From contig JAIWNF010000015.1 of the NCBI GenBank assembly GCA_025093555.1, forward strand, positions 558,001-622,000: 64,000 bases of DNA, written 5' to 3'. The DNA comes from Circinella umbellata. Taxonomy: Eukaryota; Mucoromycota; Mucoromycetes; Mucorales; Lichtheimiaceae. Both the position numbers and the translations under genes were made by a program. Of this stretch, positions 1 through 11,779 are shown piece after piece. Each line of letters starts with the position of its first letter. The stretch's first letter is position 1. Below the pieces are notes generated by a model. It ran no database searches and was not told the origin of the DNA. It saw nothing but the letters and a program-made list of their open reading frames with translations.

Positions 1-208
1 ATTATGTGAAGCTTTATTTTTAAACTCCTTGGTTGATATATAATGTATTTATTGTTCATTTTTTTTTTCTTTTGCTTTCTTTTGTTTCCCACTCATTTTT
101 TTTTTGTTTTTACAACTATCATGAAAAAAGATAAACTATTTACAGGTTCTTTTTAGTCATGTACTCACTTTTTCTCGTGACCTCAAACTTGGAGGTGCAG
201 AGGGATGG

Positions 209-900
209 TCAGGTTAAAAATGGTGGCAATATAAAGGATCCTGCTAGTATCGACGACAAAACTTCTGTCAATACTCCATCTAATGCACTTCTGTTTTTAT
301 AATCTGCGGTATTTAATATTGCATCGTATGCATATTCTTGTATTTTTCTTTTGACGTGACTGTTTGGTAAAGTATCAGCAGCTACGTTGATCTTTTCAAA
401 CTGTCCTTGCTGTGTTATTACTACACGTCGAACAAAAGAATATCGACTCTTTTTTTTTTCTAAATTGTTATTATATACTATTCTGCAACTTTCACAATCA
501 AATAAAGCGTAATAATTATCGGATTTTTTTTTCGGTTTATTAGAAAATGGTTCAGAGTAAAGTTGCTAAGTTGACATTTATTTTTATATTACTCTCCCTT
601 CTACTATTACATAATCTACAATCCAATCTATTCCAGGAAGTGAAGCCATGTCAAACGGAGTTTTACGTAATCAAAGAGTCGTGTATCTCATTACAACCAC
701 GATTCTTGGAAAGTTTCTCATGAGTCCTGAAATTTCAACTGGATATGTTTCCCCCATTCGACAATAATAAATTAACGATTTCAATCTGTATAGACATTCA
801 AGCGAAACCAGTTTACACTCATTGAGCAAGTGATTGAGCTGACAAACCAGTCGCTCGAATTTTTATACTCGTTCCCAAAAACTGAGGTATCAGAACAGTT
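209..900 (-). pseudogene. Decayed unrecognised gene, minus-strand copy
   Basis: Reading the minus strand from about 900 down, long stretches look coding but are broken by stops and frame changes. One piece (about 880-690) contains the peptide CRMGETYPVEISGLM. A second starts with an ATG near 648 and reads MASLPGIDWIVDYVIVEG. A third, open from 448 to a TGA at 209-211, contains QFEKINVAADTLPNSHVKRK followed by IQEYAYDAILNTADY. The third piece is clearly related to a copy on the plus strand at 1332-1545, so the resemblance supports real ancestry as protein-coding DNA. I do not recognise the family and assign no function. The boundaries are approximate, and unrecognised introns could explain some of the breaks. 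Confidence 0.45.
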
Positions 901-1029
901 TCCATCCATCCATCGTCGCTGAAATTTATAAAATACCTTAAATTCTAATTATTGCAACGCGTTAAATCCGTTATTGCCTGGATTTGGATGGGAAATATAA
1001 CAACATTCTATCAATAGCAATAACATGAT

Positions 1030-1620
1030 GTATCGAAACTGCAACACAAGAAACAGCAAAGAAGCTTGAAGATTGTGGTGTTCTGTTCATGGAAACCATG
1101 TCATTTGATCATTGGACTCATTATGTTTTAACGATGGAAGATACTGTTGCAAGCTGCTTCAATGTTTTACCTATAAACAAAATGGTTGGGCTTGGCCCTT
1201 TTTTTAACAAGTCAAAAAATGTCTTTACTCTTGATCGAATATAAAAAAGATCTGATAATAATAAAATGCTTTATTCGATTGCGAGAGATGCAGAGAAGGA
1301 TATATAATGACAAGGGAAGAAAAAAAAGAATCGATATTCTTTTCGACGTGTAGTAAATATAAACACACAAGAACAATTTGAAAAGATCAACCAGGTTGTT
1401 GACGATTTACCGAATAGTCACGTCAAAAGAAAGTAATACAAGAATCGGCATACAATGCAATATTATACACTGAAGGTTATAAACGAAATTTCAAAAAAGG
1501 GGAGTACTAGTGGACGAAATTTTGTCGTCAATGCTAAGATGTTGCGTTGGGTTTCCGACAGATGGAAAAGCTGGAAAGTGGGCGGGAATCTCATTTAATC
1601 TAAATGTCCTTGAATCAAAA
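1030..1620 (+). pseudogene. Decayed unrecognised gene, plus-strand copy
   Basis: The plus strand reads as protein over about 1033-1243 (peptides KKLEDCGVLFMETMSFDHW and FNVLPINKMVGLGPFF), then reaches a TAA. After further stops it resumes at 1332-1436 with QFEKINQVVDDLPNSHVKRK. That last stretch matches the minus-strand copy at 209-448 almost residue for residue, but here a TAA directly follows the VKRK, and later matches need a frame change. The two copies are arranged head to head. Family and function are unrecognised. The number of breaks makes an active gene unlikely. Confidence 0.45.
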
Positions 1621-2618
1621 AATGAAAAGTTTTATTAAAAACACAAATTATAAATATCTATAAATATATGTCTACGTATTTAATTTTTTTTTTATTTCCT
1701 GGCAAGCGCATCAATTTGTCATTTCTAAAGCTTAAATTAATAATGTCTACATATAAATCCTATTTTTCAACGTATCTCACGATTCTAGTCAACAATTAAT
1801 GGGTCTGACTCTTGTGCAATGATAGCCGGTGTCGAGCTTTTATCAATTATGAGTTGAATATACAGTATTGATGTGAAACGTACAGTGTTTACGATCAAGT
1901 TCATTATTTGCTTGTGCAGCATCCATATATGTCATGGTAAACACAATGCTCTCAAAAAGAACATATATATTATGATTCTATAATGTTGTAAGGACTTCTT
2001 TTTTTGTACTATTGTGTTATTATCTAGTCTTTTATTTTTTTCCTGCAGTTCCTCCAAGTCGATAAGTTGGAGATGACCAACAGTGAATTTTTACATTATT
2101 GTTTCTTTTTGTTTCTATTTATTCTTACAACCTGATGATAAAATTTAAATCTATAGAATTCATCGAATCAAATGGATTCGCCTAGATCCCAATTTGGCAC
2201 TAATCCAGAAAGGCCATTTTCTTGATTTGCAAACAGATGTAAATATTAATAATTAAACTAATTCTGTTTACTATTTTTTTTTTTATTACGATCCACCCCT
2301 CCCCCGAAAAAAAAATCGGGGTGTCTTAATCTCAACGAGCTTATTCTATAAATGCTTCGATCTTAAAAGGGTTTGGGTAAATCAATGACAACAAAATTCT
2401 CTTATTTTAACAAGTTTGTTCCTGCATGATGTTTCCGTGTAACATAAATCAAAACTTTATTATTGAGCCAAGTGTATTTATTATATTTGTTCAGCATTGA
2501 ACAACACAATTATATATTATTTATAAATAAGTCCTTTATTATTATTAAAGGGAAAATCTAATCTAAAAGTCACATGTAATATCGTTTATAATATTCAAAT
2601 ATATTATATTATATATAT
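1621..2618. other. Intergenic, no gene seen
   Basis: This is AT-rich sequence with no supportable reading frame on either strand. The only local structure noticed is a small hairpin at about 2301-2326, where CCCCGA and TCGGGG flank an A run. It is downstream of the pyrophosphatase gene, whose stop codon is at 2619-2621, so part of it is probably that gene's 3' untranslated region. Confidence 0.5.
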
Positions 2619-4457
2619 TTAAAGACTTGCTCGGATATAATACCATTTATCGTCCTTTCCTTCAATTTTTTGTTCTTGTTCAACAACAGAAGCATCCTAA
2701 AAAAAATAAAACCATGGCATCCAATTCAATTCAATATATAAAATATTTACAAACCTTTGGATCTTATCAATTACTATAATTATTTCTTACCGATTGTACG
2801 GATTTTGATCCATCATTCACTTTATAAGGTGAGTTTTCCACTAATGCATTGTCACTAAATAATTTAATAAAATAAAAGGATCAATTCCCCATTTAAATGA
2901 ATCAAATTTTTCTCTCTCCTCTTGAATTTCTTTTTTTTTCGTATATCTATTAATTAAATAAATAAATGACATACACGCTAATATCGTGGGTATCAGCCTT
3001 GGCAGGGATCTTGCCTTGAATCAATCGTTTCCAAGCATCATGAGTTTCGTCAATCACATGTTGTGCATATGCCTACGTGATTTTTTTAAAAGTCAGATTC
3101 ATCTTTTTTTTTTTAAAAATCTGAACTTGATCTACATGATTACCTTGTTTTTGCATTGACCGTTAAAAGCAAATTCATTTGCAGGCTTACCATCGGGCAT
3201 TTTATATACTTTAAACCAATGTCGAGTGGCATCAATTAATCCAGGAAGATGTTTTTCAACATCATTGATATCTATAAAAATAAAAAATAAAATATCATAA
3301 AAATATAGTGTTAAGTTTCAATCCTATCGTAAGGAAAAAGGAAAACCAGTAGCAGTCCAAAACTATGAATATTTCCTTTTTATCATTCTATAAAAAACTA
3401 ATTACCATTTAATTTTTCAGCCAATGGATCTCTAGTATCAATGGCAATCAATTTCCAATCAGTTTCACCTTCATCAAGTAAAGCCATAACACCTAATACT
3501 TTAACTTGTTTAACTTGGCCACAATAACCAATCCCTTCACCAATTTCACAAACATCAATTGGATCATTATCACCACGAGCATTTGTATCTGTATTTACAG
3601 TAGTTGGATCTTCCCATGTCTATTATTAATGTTGGATTAATGATTATTTCAAAAAACTGATCACGTTATTAAGCGAGGAGGGGGATAAATGTGGAGAAAA
3701 GCAACTTACTTGGGGTAAAGCACCATAATTCCAGATATAACCTTTGTAAGGGAAACAGTTGCGAACGAATCTTACTTTACCTTTCTTAACATCTTGTTTT
3801 AAAGGATTAAATGATTCACCTGTCGCGATCTATTATCATACAAAAGTTGTTAAGATATGTTAGAGACCTCATGTATATTAACGAAAAAATAAGAAAAAGA
3901 AAACGTGTGTGTATGTGTATATGCGTTGACAGAATGGATAACTTTTTTTGGGTGTTATGATAATATGTGCAAAGAAAATAAATCGAAAAATCAAGACTAT
4001 TTTCTCTGAATATATATAAATATATATTTTACTTACCTCGATTTTAGCATTAGTCCAACGAGGAATTTCAACAACCATGTTCAATAAGGTCTTTTCCTTA
4101 TTAGCATAGAGAGGAATATCATGGAATGGTGAAATGCGTTGACCGTCCTTTTCTATATATTATATAAATTAAATCCACAAAAAAAAAAAACACCATTACC
4201 CCCGCATAAATCTTGTGAGTATTTTTGAAATGTGTATGTGTGTGGGGAAGTAAAGAATAAAAGAATAAAAAAAAATAAAAAAACTAATGAAGTTAAAAAA
4301 TCGTACTAATATGAACACGGTAACCAGAAGTAAATGGTTTTCCTGAAGTAGCAACTTTATAAGCAGAAGACGATGACATTCTAATAGAAGAGTAAGGAGC
4401 TCGTACAAAAGGACCAGCCGAAAATGGTTTTACAGCTCCCAGCAACCTTGAACTCAT
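2619..4457 (-). CDS. IPP1: Inorganic pyrophosphatase, family I
   Basis: This enzyme hydrolyses pyrophosphate to phosphate and so drives biosynthetic reactions forward. Eight exons join in phase: 4457-4307, 4152-4037, 3829-3710, 3619-3406, 3271-3144, 3072-2975, 2854-2791 and 2696-2619, giving 322 aa. The core matches fungal Ipp1 closely: [26 protein letters not shown], the metal-binding signature [11 protein letters not shown], then [19 protein letters not shown] and the C-terminal KWYYIRASL. The first 25 residues (starting [19 protein letters not shown]) are basic and serine-rich and lie ahead of the usual family start. A second in-frame Met (MSSSSAYK) begins close to where yeast Ipp1 begins. 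This suggests, but does not prove, a mitochondrial form and a cytosolic form from one gene. All the active-site acidic residues I can check are present. Confidence 0.95.
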
Positions 4458-6973
4458 ATTTCTGCTTACACAATTAAACTAGAAAGTTCAACCCGGTAAA
4501 GTCGGAGGGGGGGGAAGGACAAGGTTTTTTTTTTTTTTTTATTTTTTTGACAACCTCCCAATATCACTGAGTAACAAAAAAACCCTTTTGACTTTTTTTT
4601 TTCGTGGTCTTATCTCTCTGCCTTCCAACTTGGTGGTTTTCACTCTCTTTTACTTTTACTTTTTATATACATATAACTAAAGTCGACGGCATAGACACAT
4701 ACATCAATTATTCTGTTTTTTTTTTTGACTTATACTTCATTCGTCTATCAAAAAACCAAACACCAATACAAACTAAAAGAAAAAGTGACATGATCATTAC
4801 TAGTATTCTTTCTAAGGCGGTTTCCTAGCAACAGTAGTACCATAACAACTTGAAGAAAAAAAACAAGATAAAGATCGTCGTAAATTTCATCATGGCAACT
4901 TGGAATTTGTTTATATAACGTCGGAATTCTTGTGACTACTTAAAAAACATTTCTGTAAAGCATCTGTATTTGACTCCTAATAATGAAATGAATTCATAGT
5001 GCTTTGCATTAGATTCTTTTGTGTAGATGAGGTGATTTTTTTTTTTGACTTTTTTTTTTTAATGATACTTTCATTGTCTAGAAGCAATAGAAAGAGTAAG
5101 AAAAAAAAAAAAAAAAACCGGGAAAATATTTCTTGTCTTAATTCATCCTTTAAAATGGTTTGTGTTACTCAAAAATTTGGAAAGAAAAAAAAAACATGTT
5201 TCTCGTACCACATCTTTTTTCTTTTAATGTTTTATAATAATACCATTGGTTTTTGAAATTGAGAGTTTTATTTTATTTTATATGTTAATAACAATAGCAT
5301 CAGTGAATCAAAAATATAAGAAAGATAATATTCAAAAGGCTAAAGGAGTTTACAAGGCGCCTAAGGATCATCATGTGTTTTGATGAATAAAAGTAAATTA
5401 TATGCTAATATGAGAAAACAGCAAATAAGGAGAAAGTTTCCTTGTTTTTTATAAAAATTTAGTTCAAGCTGCACTACAGCACCGACCATCTGCGTAACAT
5501 TACATGTTTTCAGAGTGATATGAATATCGTTCTTTCCTTTTTGTAAAAAAAAAATACGATGGGTGTTTTGGTCTTTAAGAGGGGGGGGTTTTTTTTATAA
5601 GAAGCAATAAATAATTATGCATATATAATTCAAGAGACAAAACACACTTATAATATCAAGTATCCAGTATTATCACCTTCGCATGAGATGTGTGTAAAGA
5701 CTTTGTGCACAAAAAAAAAATAAACTTAACACTAAAATGTATAGTTACAATGTGTGGGATTTTTGAAAACAAAAATCCATATCAAGAACGTGGGGGAAGA
5801 TCATTTATCATCTGACTCTTTTTTCATTGTGTTGCCCTGGGATATCTCTTTTTTTAAACATTTTTGAAGTGTGTAAATATTATTTTACCTATATGAACAC
5901 AAACAAACTCATGGCGCCATTTTTATATGTAATGTGTGTCACAGTAATTTCGTATTAGTACATTTATAATAAAAAAAAAAGTTAACAAAAAGTGCATATA
6001 TAATATATTACTTTTTTCTCCCCTTTATTTTTTTTATTTTTCGGCACCTTTTCACTTTCCCGGACCGCCTCACAGCAACAACGAAAAAGTTAAATAAAAA
6101 TTTTCTCCGATATCATAGTATTATGATAGAACTAAGGAATAATACTTATTGTTATTATTATTATTATTATTTTTGATAATATAAAAAAAACTTGTCAAAT
6201 GTTTAGTTTTTTTTTTAATGGAAAAAAGATAAAACTAAGATTAAAATGAAAGAGGAATTAAGAAACGACTTGATAATATATATTTAGTTAATGATGGAGT
6301 GAGGAAGGGGGGGGAGTTAAAGAAGGAGTTTTTTTTTTTCTGTTTACAGATGAAGAGTATGGTACTACAACTCATTTTTTTTATAAGCAAAAAGGTTCTG
6401 GGTTTCTTTTTTGAATGGGAAACGGGTAATTCGGGGGTGACACCCGCAAGAGCGCTTACTGAAATAAGTTTCGTATCAAAAAAAAAAAAAAAAAAAGCTA
6501 CTTTATTATTATGTTAAGTGTTTGTGCCTCGAGGACTTTTTTTTTTTTCCCTTTTTCTTCTTCTTTAACTTCTTATCGGTCTGAACTTCTTGTTTTCCGA
6601 GTCCAAAAGGAATCTTCTCTTATTTTTTTCTGATCCTTTTTCTCTTTTTTTTTTTTTTTTTTCTTTGGTCATTCTTTTATTTTATTTTTTTTTTGAGTTC
6701 ATTAGACTTCATCTATTTAATTTTTTTTTGTCAACGCGTGTCATTTGTCTCAAACGAGTAAGTTCCTCATTTCGCTAGTTTCTTTCTATCCTCTAAAACC
6801 CCCTTTTTTTTTCTTCTCATTGGCGCGATGGAGAATTTTTTTTCTTTCTTTCTCGGTGGCTCTCATATTTTCTCATATTTTATATTCTTATTAAAAACAA
6901 AACATTAACAAAAAAGCGTACACAACCTTTTCTTTTCTATAATTTTTTTCTATATATATTTTTTTTTAGTAGT
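4458..6973. other. Intergenic between divergent IPP1 and ERG5
   Basis: This 2.5-kb stretch must hold the promoters of both IPP1 (leftward) and ERG5 (rightward). It is made of T- and A-runs, short AT microsatellites and a TTA trinucleotide run near 6150-6172. I see no convincing reading frame, RNA gene or mobile element. Short open frames here are poly-Phe/Lys products of homopolymer runs. Confidence 0.5.
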
Positions 6974-9335
6974 ATGTCCAGTGCCAGGTAAATAATAATA
7001 ACAAAAATAACCACGTTTTTTTTTTGTTTATGTCGATCGGGTCGATCCCGTCAAAAAACAAAAATTATTACTGTTTTCTTTCTCCTTTATTTTTTTTACT
7101 ATTTATAAAAACAAAAAAAAAAGCCATAACGCTAAAATAACCTCTCCCAATGGTAATAATAGTATCCTAGATCCACGTACGTTGGAGTCGGCTAAAACCA
7201 CTTTAACCAATTTCATGAAAACTGCTTTCTCTCAACCCAATATTTCAACTACTGCTATTGTATGTTCAGCTGTTGTTGGTTTGTTTGCTTATGAACAATA
7301 CTGGTATCTTAGCAAGAAAAAATCTTTACCTGGTCCTAAGTTCAAGGTTCCAATTATTGGTGCTTTCTTGGATTCTTTATATCCTACATTTGAAGGTTAT
7401 ATGAGCAAATGGAAGAGTGGAGAACTTTCATGTGTTAGTGTATTTGACAGGTAAAATATAAAATGAGGCGTTTTTTTTTTCTTTTATTATTCATAAGAAA
7501 GTGGGGATAAAGACAAGTTTGGTTAAAAACATAATAATTAATTATTTTTTATTTCCCGGATTCAGATTCGTTGTCATTGCATCAACTTGTGATATTAGTC
7601 GAAAGATTCTTAATTCGCCCGCTTTTGCTGAGCCTACTGTTGTTGATTCTATGACTTATATTCTTTGTCCTGACAATTGGGTCTTTTTGAATGGTAAAGC
7701 TCATGTTGATTATCGTCGTGGTTTGAATGTTCTTTTTACTAGACGTGCTCTTGGGTAAATATAAATAATGAATTATTCTTTTTTTTTTTATTCGTGTGTA
7801 AAGAAGGGAAAGGAAGGAATTACAAAAAGGAAGGAAAAGTGGGAAGGAAAAAAAAATACCAGAAGAGAGTAGGTTTTTTTAATTTGAAAATTGTGTTATA
7901 CAAAAAAAAATTATATGTTTTATAATCTAATCATGGAAATTTTTGTATTTTTCGATAAAGTATCTATATTCCTATCCAAGAAAAGGTGTATGAACGTCAC
8001 TTTAATGAATGGCTTTCACTCGATGGCAAGGTTGAAGCTTATCAAATGCGTTTCCGTGAAATCAATATGGAATCTTCTCTTCGTGTCTTTTTGGGTGATT
8101 TTATGTCTGATGAAGTCGCTAAACGTATTTCTTTAGAATACTTTAATATCACTGCTGCTCTCGAACTTGTTAACTTCCCTATCCCACTTCCCGGTACCAA
8201 AGTCTATAAGGCTATTCAATCACGTAAATATATTGTCAAGCACTTTATTGAAAGTATCCGTGATGGTCGCAAGCGTCTTGAAAAGGGAGAAGAACCTAAA
8301 TCATTGATGGATGCTTGGTTACAAGCAATGAAGGAAGAAGAAATTGAATGTGAAAAGGCTGGTAAAGCTGCTCCTCGTAAATTTGATGATCGTGAAATTG
8401 CATTGACTATTTTGACTTTCTTGTTCGCAAGTCAAGATGCTACTTCTTCTGCTTTGACTTGGGCTTTCCAATTACTCGCTGATCATCCTGATGTTCTTGA
8501 TCGTGTACGTGAAGAACAAATCCGTATTCGTGGTGCTGATAATTTGGATCAACCTTTGAGTCTTGAATTAATGGATGCTTCCGTATTTTTACGTCAAGTT
8601 GTTAAGGAAATTTTGCGTCTTCGTCCACCAGTGCTTATGGGTAAGTCTTTTATTAATTTTATTCTTTTTCAAATTCGGTCTGGATCTTTTCAGGGGAGAA
8701 AATAAGGGGGAGGGAGGGAGATTAATTTTTCTTTTTTAACTTATATGATCCACGCCTTTTTTTTTAGTTCCTTACAAGACCACACGCGAATGGCCTATTA
8801 CCAACAACTATACTGTTCCAAAGGGTGGTAAGTTTTATGGGTCTTTATATTCTTGTTATAAGTTATTAAGTTAAATAAATTTGTTAATAACATGCTTTTT
8901 CTCTCCCTCTTTAGCTATGGTGATCCCAACCACTTATCCTGCCTTACACGATCCCGTCGCATACCCTAACCCAGATAACTTTGATCCTGATCGTTGGGGA
9001 CCCAATGGTCAAGCTGAAAAGCATCCCAAGAATTTCATGGTCTTTGGTAATGGTCCTCATCATTGTTTGGGTAAAGAATATGCCATGATGCATTTGATGG
9101 CTATTATTGCACAAGCTTCACTTCAACTCGATTGGACTCATTATCGTACCGATAAGAGTGATGATATCTCGTAAGTTTTTTTTTTCTTCTTTTCTATACA
9201 AGACTATAAGAATCTTTTTTTTTTCTCATGATTTTATATATATATATACATTTTTATTTTAGTATTTTTGCAACCATTTATCCGCAGGACGGGTGCATTA
9301 TGAGCTTCAAGAAGCGTGAAACTATTGCTGCTTAA
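6974..9335 (+). CDS. ERG5: Sterol C-22 desaturase, cytochrome P450 CYP61
   Basis: This P450 introduces the C-22(23) double bond in the ergosterol side chain, on the endoplasmic reticulum. Seven exons fit in phase: 6974-6987, 7163-7450, 7566-7754, 7961-8640, 8768-8827, 8915-9170 and 9263-9335, giving 519 aa. The first exon is only 14 nt (MSSA plus two bases) and is the least certain part; the downstream frame has no in-frame ATG before the membrane anchor. Family landmarks run in order: an N-terminal hydrophobic anchor ([16 protein letters not shown]), [53 protein letters not shown], the I-helix region [15 protein letters not shown], ExxR in [30 protein letters not shown], and the haem-binding loop [10 protein letters not shown] with its cysteine. 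The pattern matches yeast Erg5 rather than CYP51. Intact and probably functional. Confidence 0.95.
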
Positions 9336-10767
9336 AAAAATGATAATAATAATTATAATTATATTTAAAATAATACTAATCTAATATATACTTTTTGTGT
9401 TTCTATATATATTTTTTTTTCACATCCACCAAAAAAAAAAAAAAAAAAAAAAAAAAAACTACCACCATCACAACCTTTTCCTAGCAACCACAATTTTTGT
9501 TGTTTTTTTTTACTTTTACAATTAATTTCCTTCTATTTGTTCTTTGTCCTCCCCCCCCCACACCTTTTTTTTTCCTTTCTATATACAAGACATAATGGAT
9601 TACACATTATTTACCGATTATTTTTTTTTTCACATTCATCTCTCTTTCTTTGTGTCTTTATTTTTCTTTTCATTCCTATTCTTATAAATTATTCAGATTA
9701 CTTAATACAACATTTTTTTTACTTTATTATTGTATAAAATTATATATAATGATTTCTCTTATCTGGTTTTATTTTATTATTATTATTATTCTATATATAT
9801 ATATATATGTTACGATTTGCATAAATAATATAATTTTAGAATCAAATACCTTATTTTTAGAAAGAAAAGATACAAGTTTGAATCAGTCTCTGTAAGTTAT
9901 TTACACAAACAATCGTCATTGTTTGTGATAAAAGGTATCATTCTAAGACTAACCAAATATGGTACTCGGCATTACTGCTCGCATCAATTACTGCACTACC
10001 AAATAACTACGTATTTAATTCTTCTTTGGTTCGATGACTAGGAAATCACAGAGAAAAAAAAAGTGTATCATACAAAGAACATAAGCAAGAAAATCGGAGT
10101 CGCAGATATGTAGGCAAGAGTTTGGTGTTGTCACGAAATGCATGATGCATGATTTAAGATTTAAATGGGTAAAACATAAAAAGGGGGTTCTTTACATTTT
10201 TTAATCAATTATGTATGATCCATGTCAAATACAACTCTAAAGCCTCGTATTAAATCGCTCTAAAAAACAAGACTACAGTTACATTAAAATAAATCGTATA
10301 ACAAATCATCTTATTTTTACTGAGCTATTAAAATCTGTCTTTGTTTCGTTTTACTTTTGTTTGTTCGAGACGATTCTTCTTATCTCCCCTATATTGCCCA
10401 AGGTGTCGGTACAAGTTTCTATTCGTACAAATTATTATTATACCAATAGAATGATGTTTTAAATCGGATACACCAAGTTGAGTTGAGAGTTTTTAGAAAA
10501 TTCGAAATATTTCAAAATACAAGGGTTTTTTTTACCTACGTAGAAGCATTTCGTCCAGTTATATATTTTCAATACGTAACTCAAACAAAATATATTCATA
10601 CATAACAAGTTGAATTTCTTAAACACCTTACAGAAACAATAAGCTTCTTAACAATCTTAATTGTTTTGATATTTTACAAATCATGAACCAGAAGAATATT
10701 TCATTTTTTCCAAAGCAAAACTTAATATGTTTCTTTGTTTCAGGAATAGTAAAAAAAAAAAACCACA
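9336..10767. other. Intergenic between ERG5 and the thaumatin-like gene
   Basis: The stretch contains the ERG5 3' region, a 28-base A run at about 9431-9458, a short AT run near 9791-9810 and otherwise AT-rich sequence without structure I can name. No gene is supported. Confidence 0.5.
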
Positions 10768-10775
10768 TATAAAAA
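10768..10775 (+). promoter_or_regulatory. TATA box of the thaumatin-like gene
   Basis: TATAAAAA followed by GGGG lies 61 bp upstream of the ATG at 10829, a plausible distance for a highly expressed fungal secreted-protein gene. The following segment is short and pyrimidine-poor, so the 5' leader would be about 30 nt. This is inferred from sequence and spacing only. Confidence 0.5.
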
Positions 10776-10828
10776 GGGGTATCCAGGTACAAACACTTTT
10801 TAATTATCTTTATATATCCAAACAAAAT

Positions 10829-11611
10829 ATGTTGAACATTATCAAAATTACTGCTATCCTTGCTTTCGCTGGCGTTAGCTTGGCTGCTCCTACTACTAGT
10901 GCCACATCTTCTTCTGAACCTAGCAGTAGTTCTTCTACTTTATCCTCCTCCTCATCAGGTCCATCTGTATCTTCTTCTTCTTCCTCAGGTGGTAATTCTA
11001 CTTCATCTACTGGTGGTGGTGACGTTAAAGTAACTGTCAAGAATAGTTGTAGTAATAATCTTAAAGTCTACAAATTAACTAATGGTGGAGGTGATCAAGA
11101 ATCTCAAGATGTTTCTGCTGGTTCATCACATGATTTCCAAGTGAATTCCGACTGGTCTGGTCGATTCTGGGGTTGTAAAGAGGGTGGTGATTGTAGTTCT
11201 TATGGTTCTGCTGTATCACTTGCTGAATTCTTATTCAAAGGTTATGAAGGAAGTGATTTTTATGATATTTCATTCGTGGACGGTTTTAATTTACCCATGA
11301 GTATTAAGCCTGAAGGACAATCAGGTGGTGGTGATGGCTATAATTGTGGTTCCCCTACATGTTCAAGTTTGCCATCATGTCCTGATGAATTAAAGGGTAA
11401 AGATGGTGCATGTAAAAGTGCCTGTGCTGCTTTTGGTACTGAAGAATATTGTTGTACTGGTGAATATAATTCTCCTGACAAATGTAAAGCAAGTAAATAT
11501 GCCGATCAATTCAAGTCTGGTTGTTCTGATGCTTATAGTTATGCTTATGATGATGCAAAGAGTACATTTGGATGTAAAGCTGACAAATATACTGTCACTT
11601 TTTGCCCTTAA
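10829..11611 (+). CDS. Secreted thaumatin-like protein
   Basis: A single-exon gene of 260 aa. The start is chosen because the ATG opens a clean signal peptide (MLNIIKITAILAFAGVSLAA, cleavage likely near the Ala-Ala-Pro). A Ser/Thr/Gly-rich linker of about 55 residues follows, then a cysteine-rich thaumatin/osmotin-type domain. Domain landmarks: VTVKNSCSNNLKVYKL, a WSGRFWGCKEGGDC segment, EFLFKGYEGSDFYDISFVDG, FNLPMSIKP, and closing cysteine motifs including EEYCCTGEYNSPDKC and YTVTFCP. The order matches thaumatin-like proteins, where paired cysteines form disulphides and the acidic cleft binds glucans in some members. Whether this one has glucanase or antifungal activity cannot be told from sequence. 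Upstream in-frame codons exist but lack a signal peptide. Confidence 0.9.
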   Translation: MLNIIKITAILAFAGVSLAAPTTSATSSSEPSSSSSTLSSSSSGPSVSSSSSSGGNSTSSTGGGDVKVTVKNSCSNNLKVYKLTNGGGDQESQDVSAGSSHDFQVNSDWSGRFWGCKEGGDCSSYGSAVSLAEFLFKGYEGSDFYDISFVDGFNLPMSIKPEGQSGGGDGYNCGSPTCSSLPSCPDELKGKDGACKSACAAFGTEEYCCTGEYNSPDKCKASKYADQFKSGCSDAYSYAYDDAKSTFGCKADKYTVTFCP

Positions 11612-11779
11612 AACATCTATCCCCCTATTATATATATAAACATACCATTATTTTCTTCTTTAAAAAAAACTTATACATTTGAAAATAAAAAGATAAACAG
11701 CTGGACTGTTCTAAGCCTTTTCTTTTAAACAAAATTATAAACAGAACTTTTTCAATTATGTTTCATTTGTTATTACATA

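Noticed and set aside
4999..6778. Short Lys- or Phe-rich open frames between IPP1 and ERG5
   Set aside because: They are produced by A and T homopolymer runs and have no conserved motif.
7150..7170. ATG at 7150 as ERG5 start
   Set aside because: It runs into a TAG after six codons and is out of frame with the P450; the spliced start at 6974 fits better.
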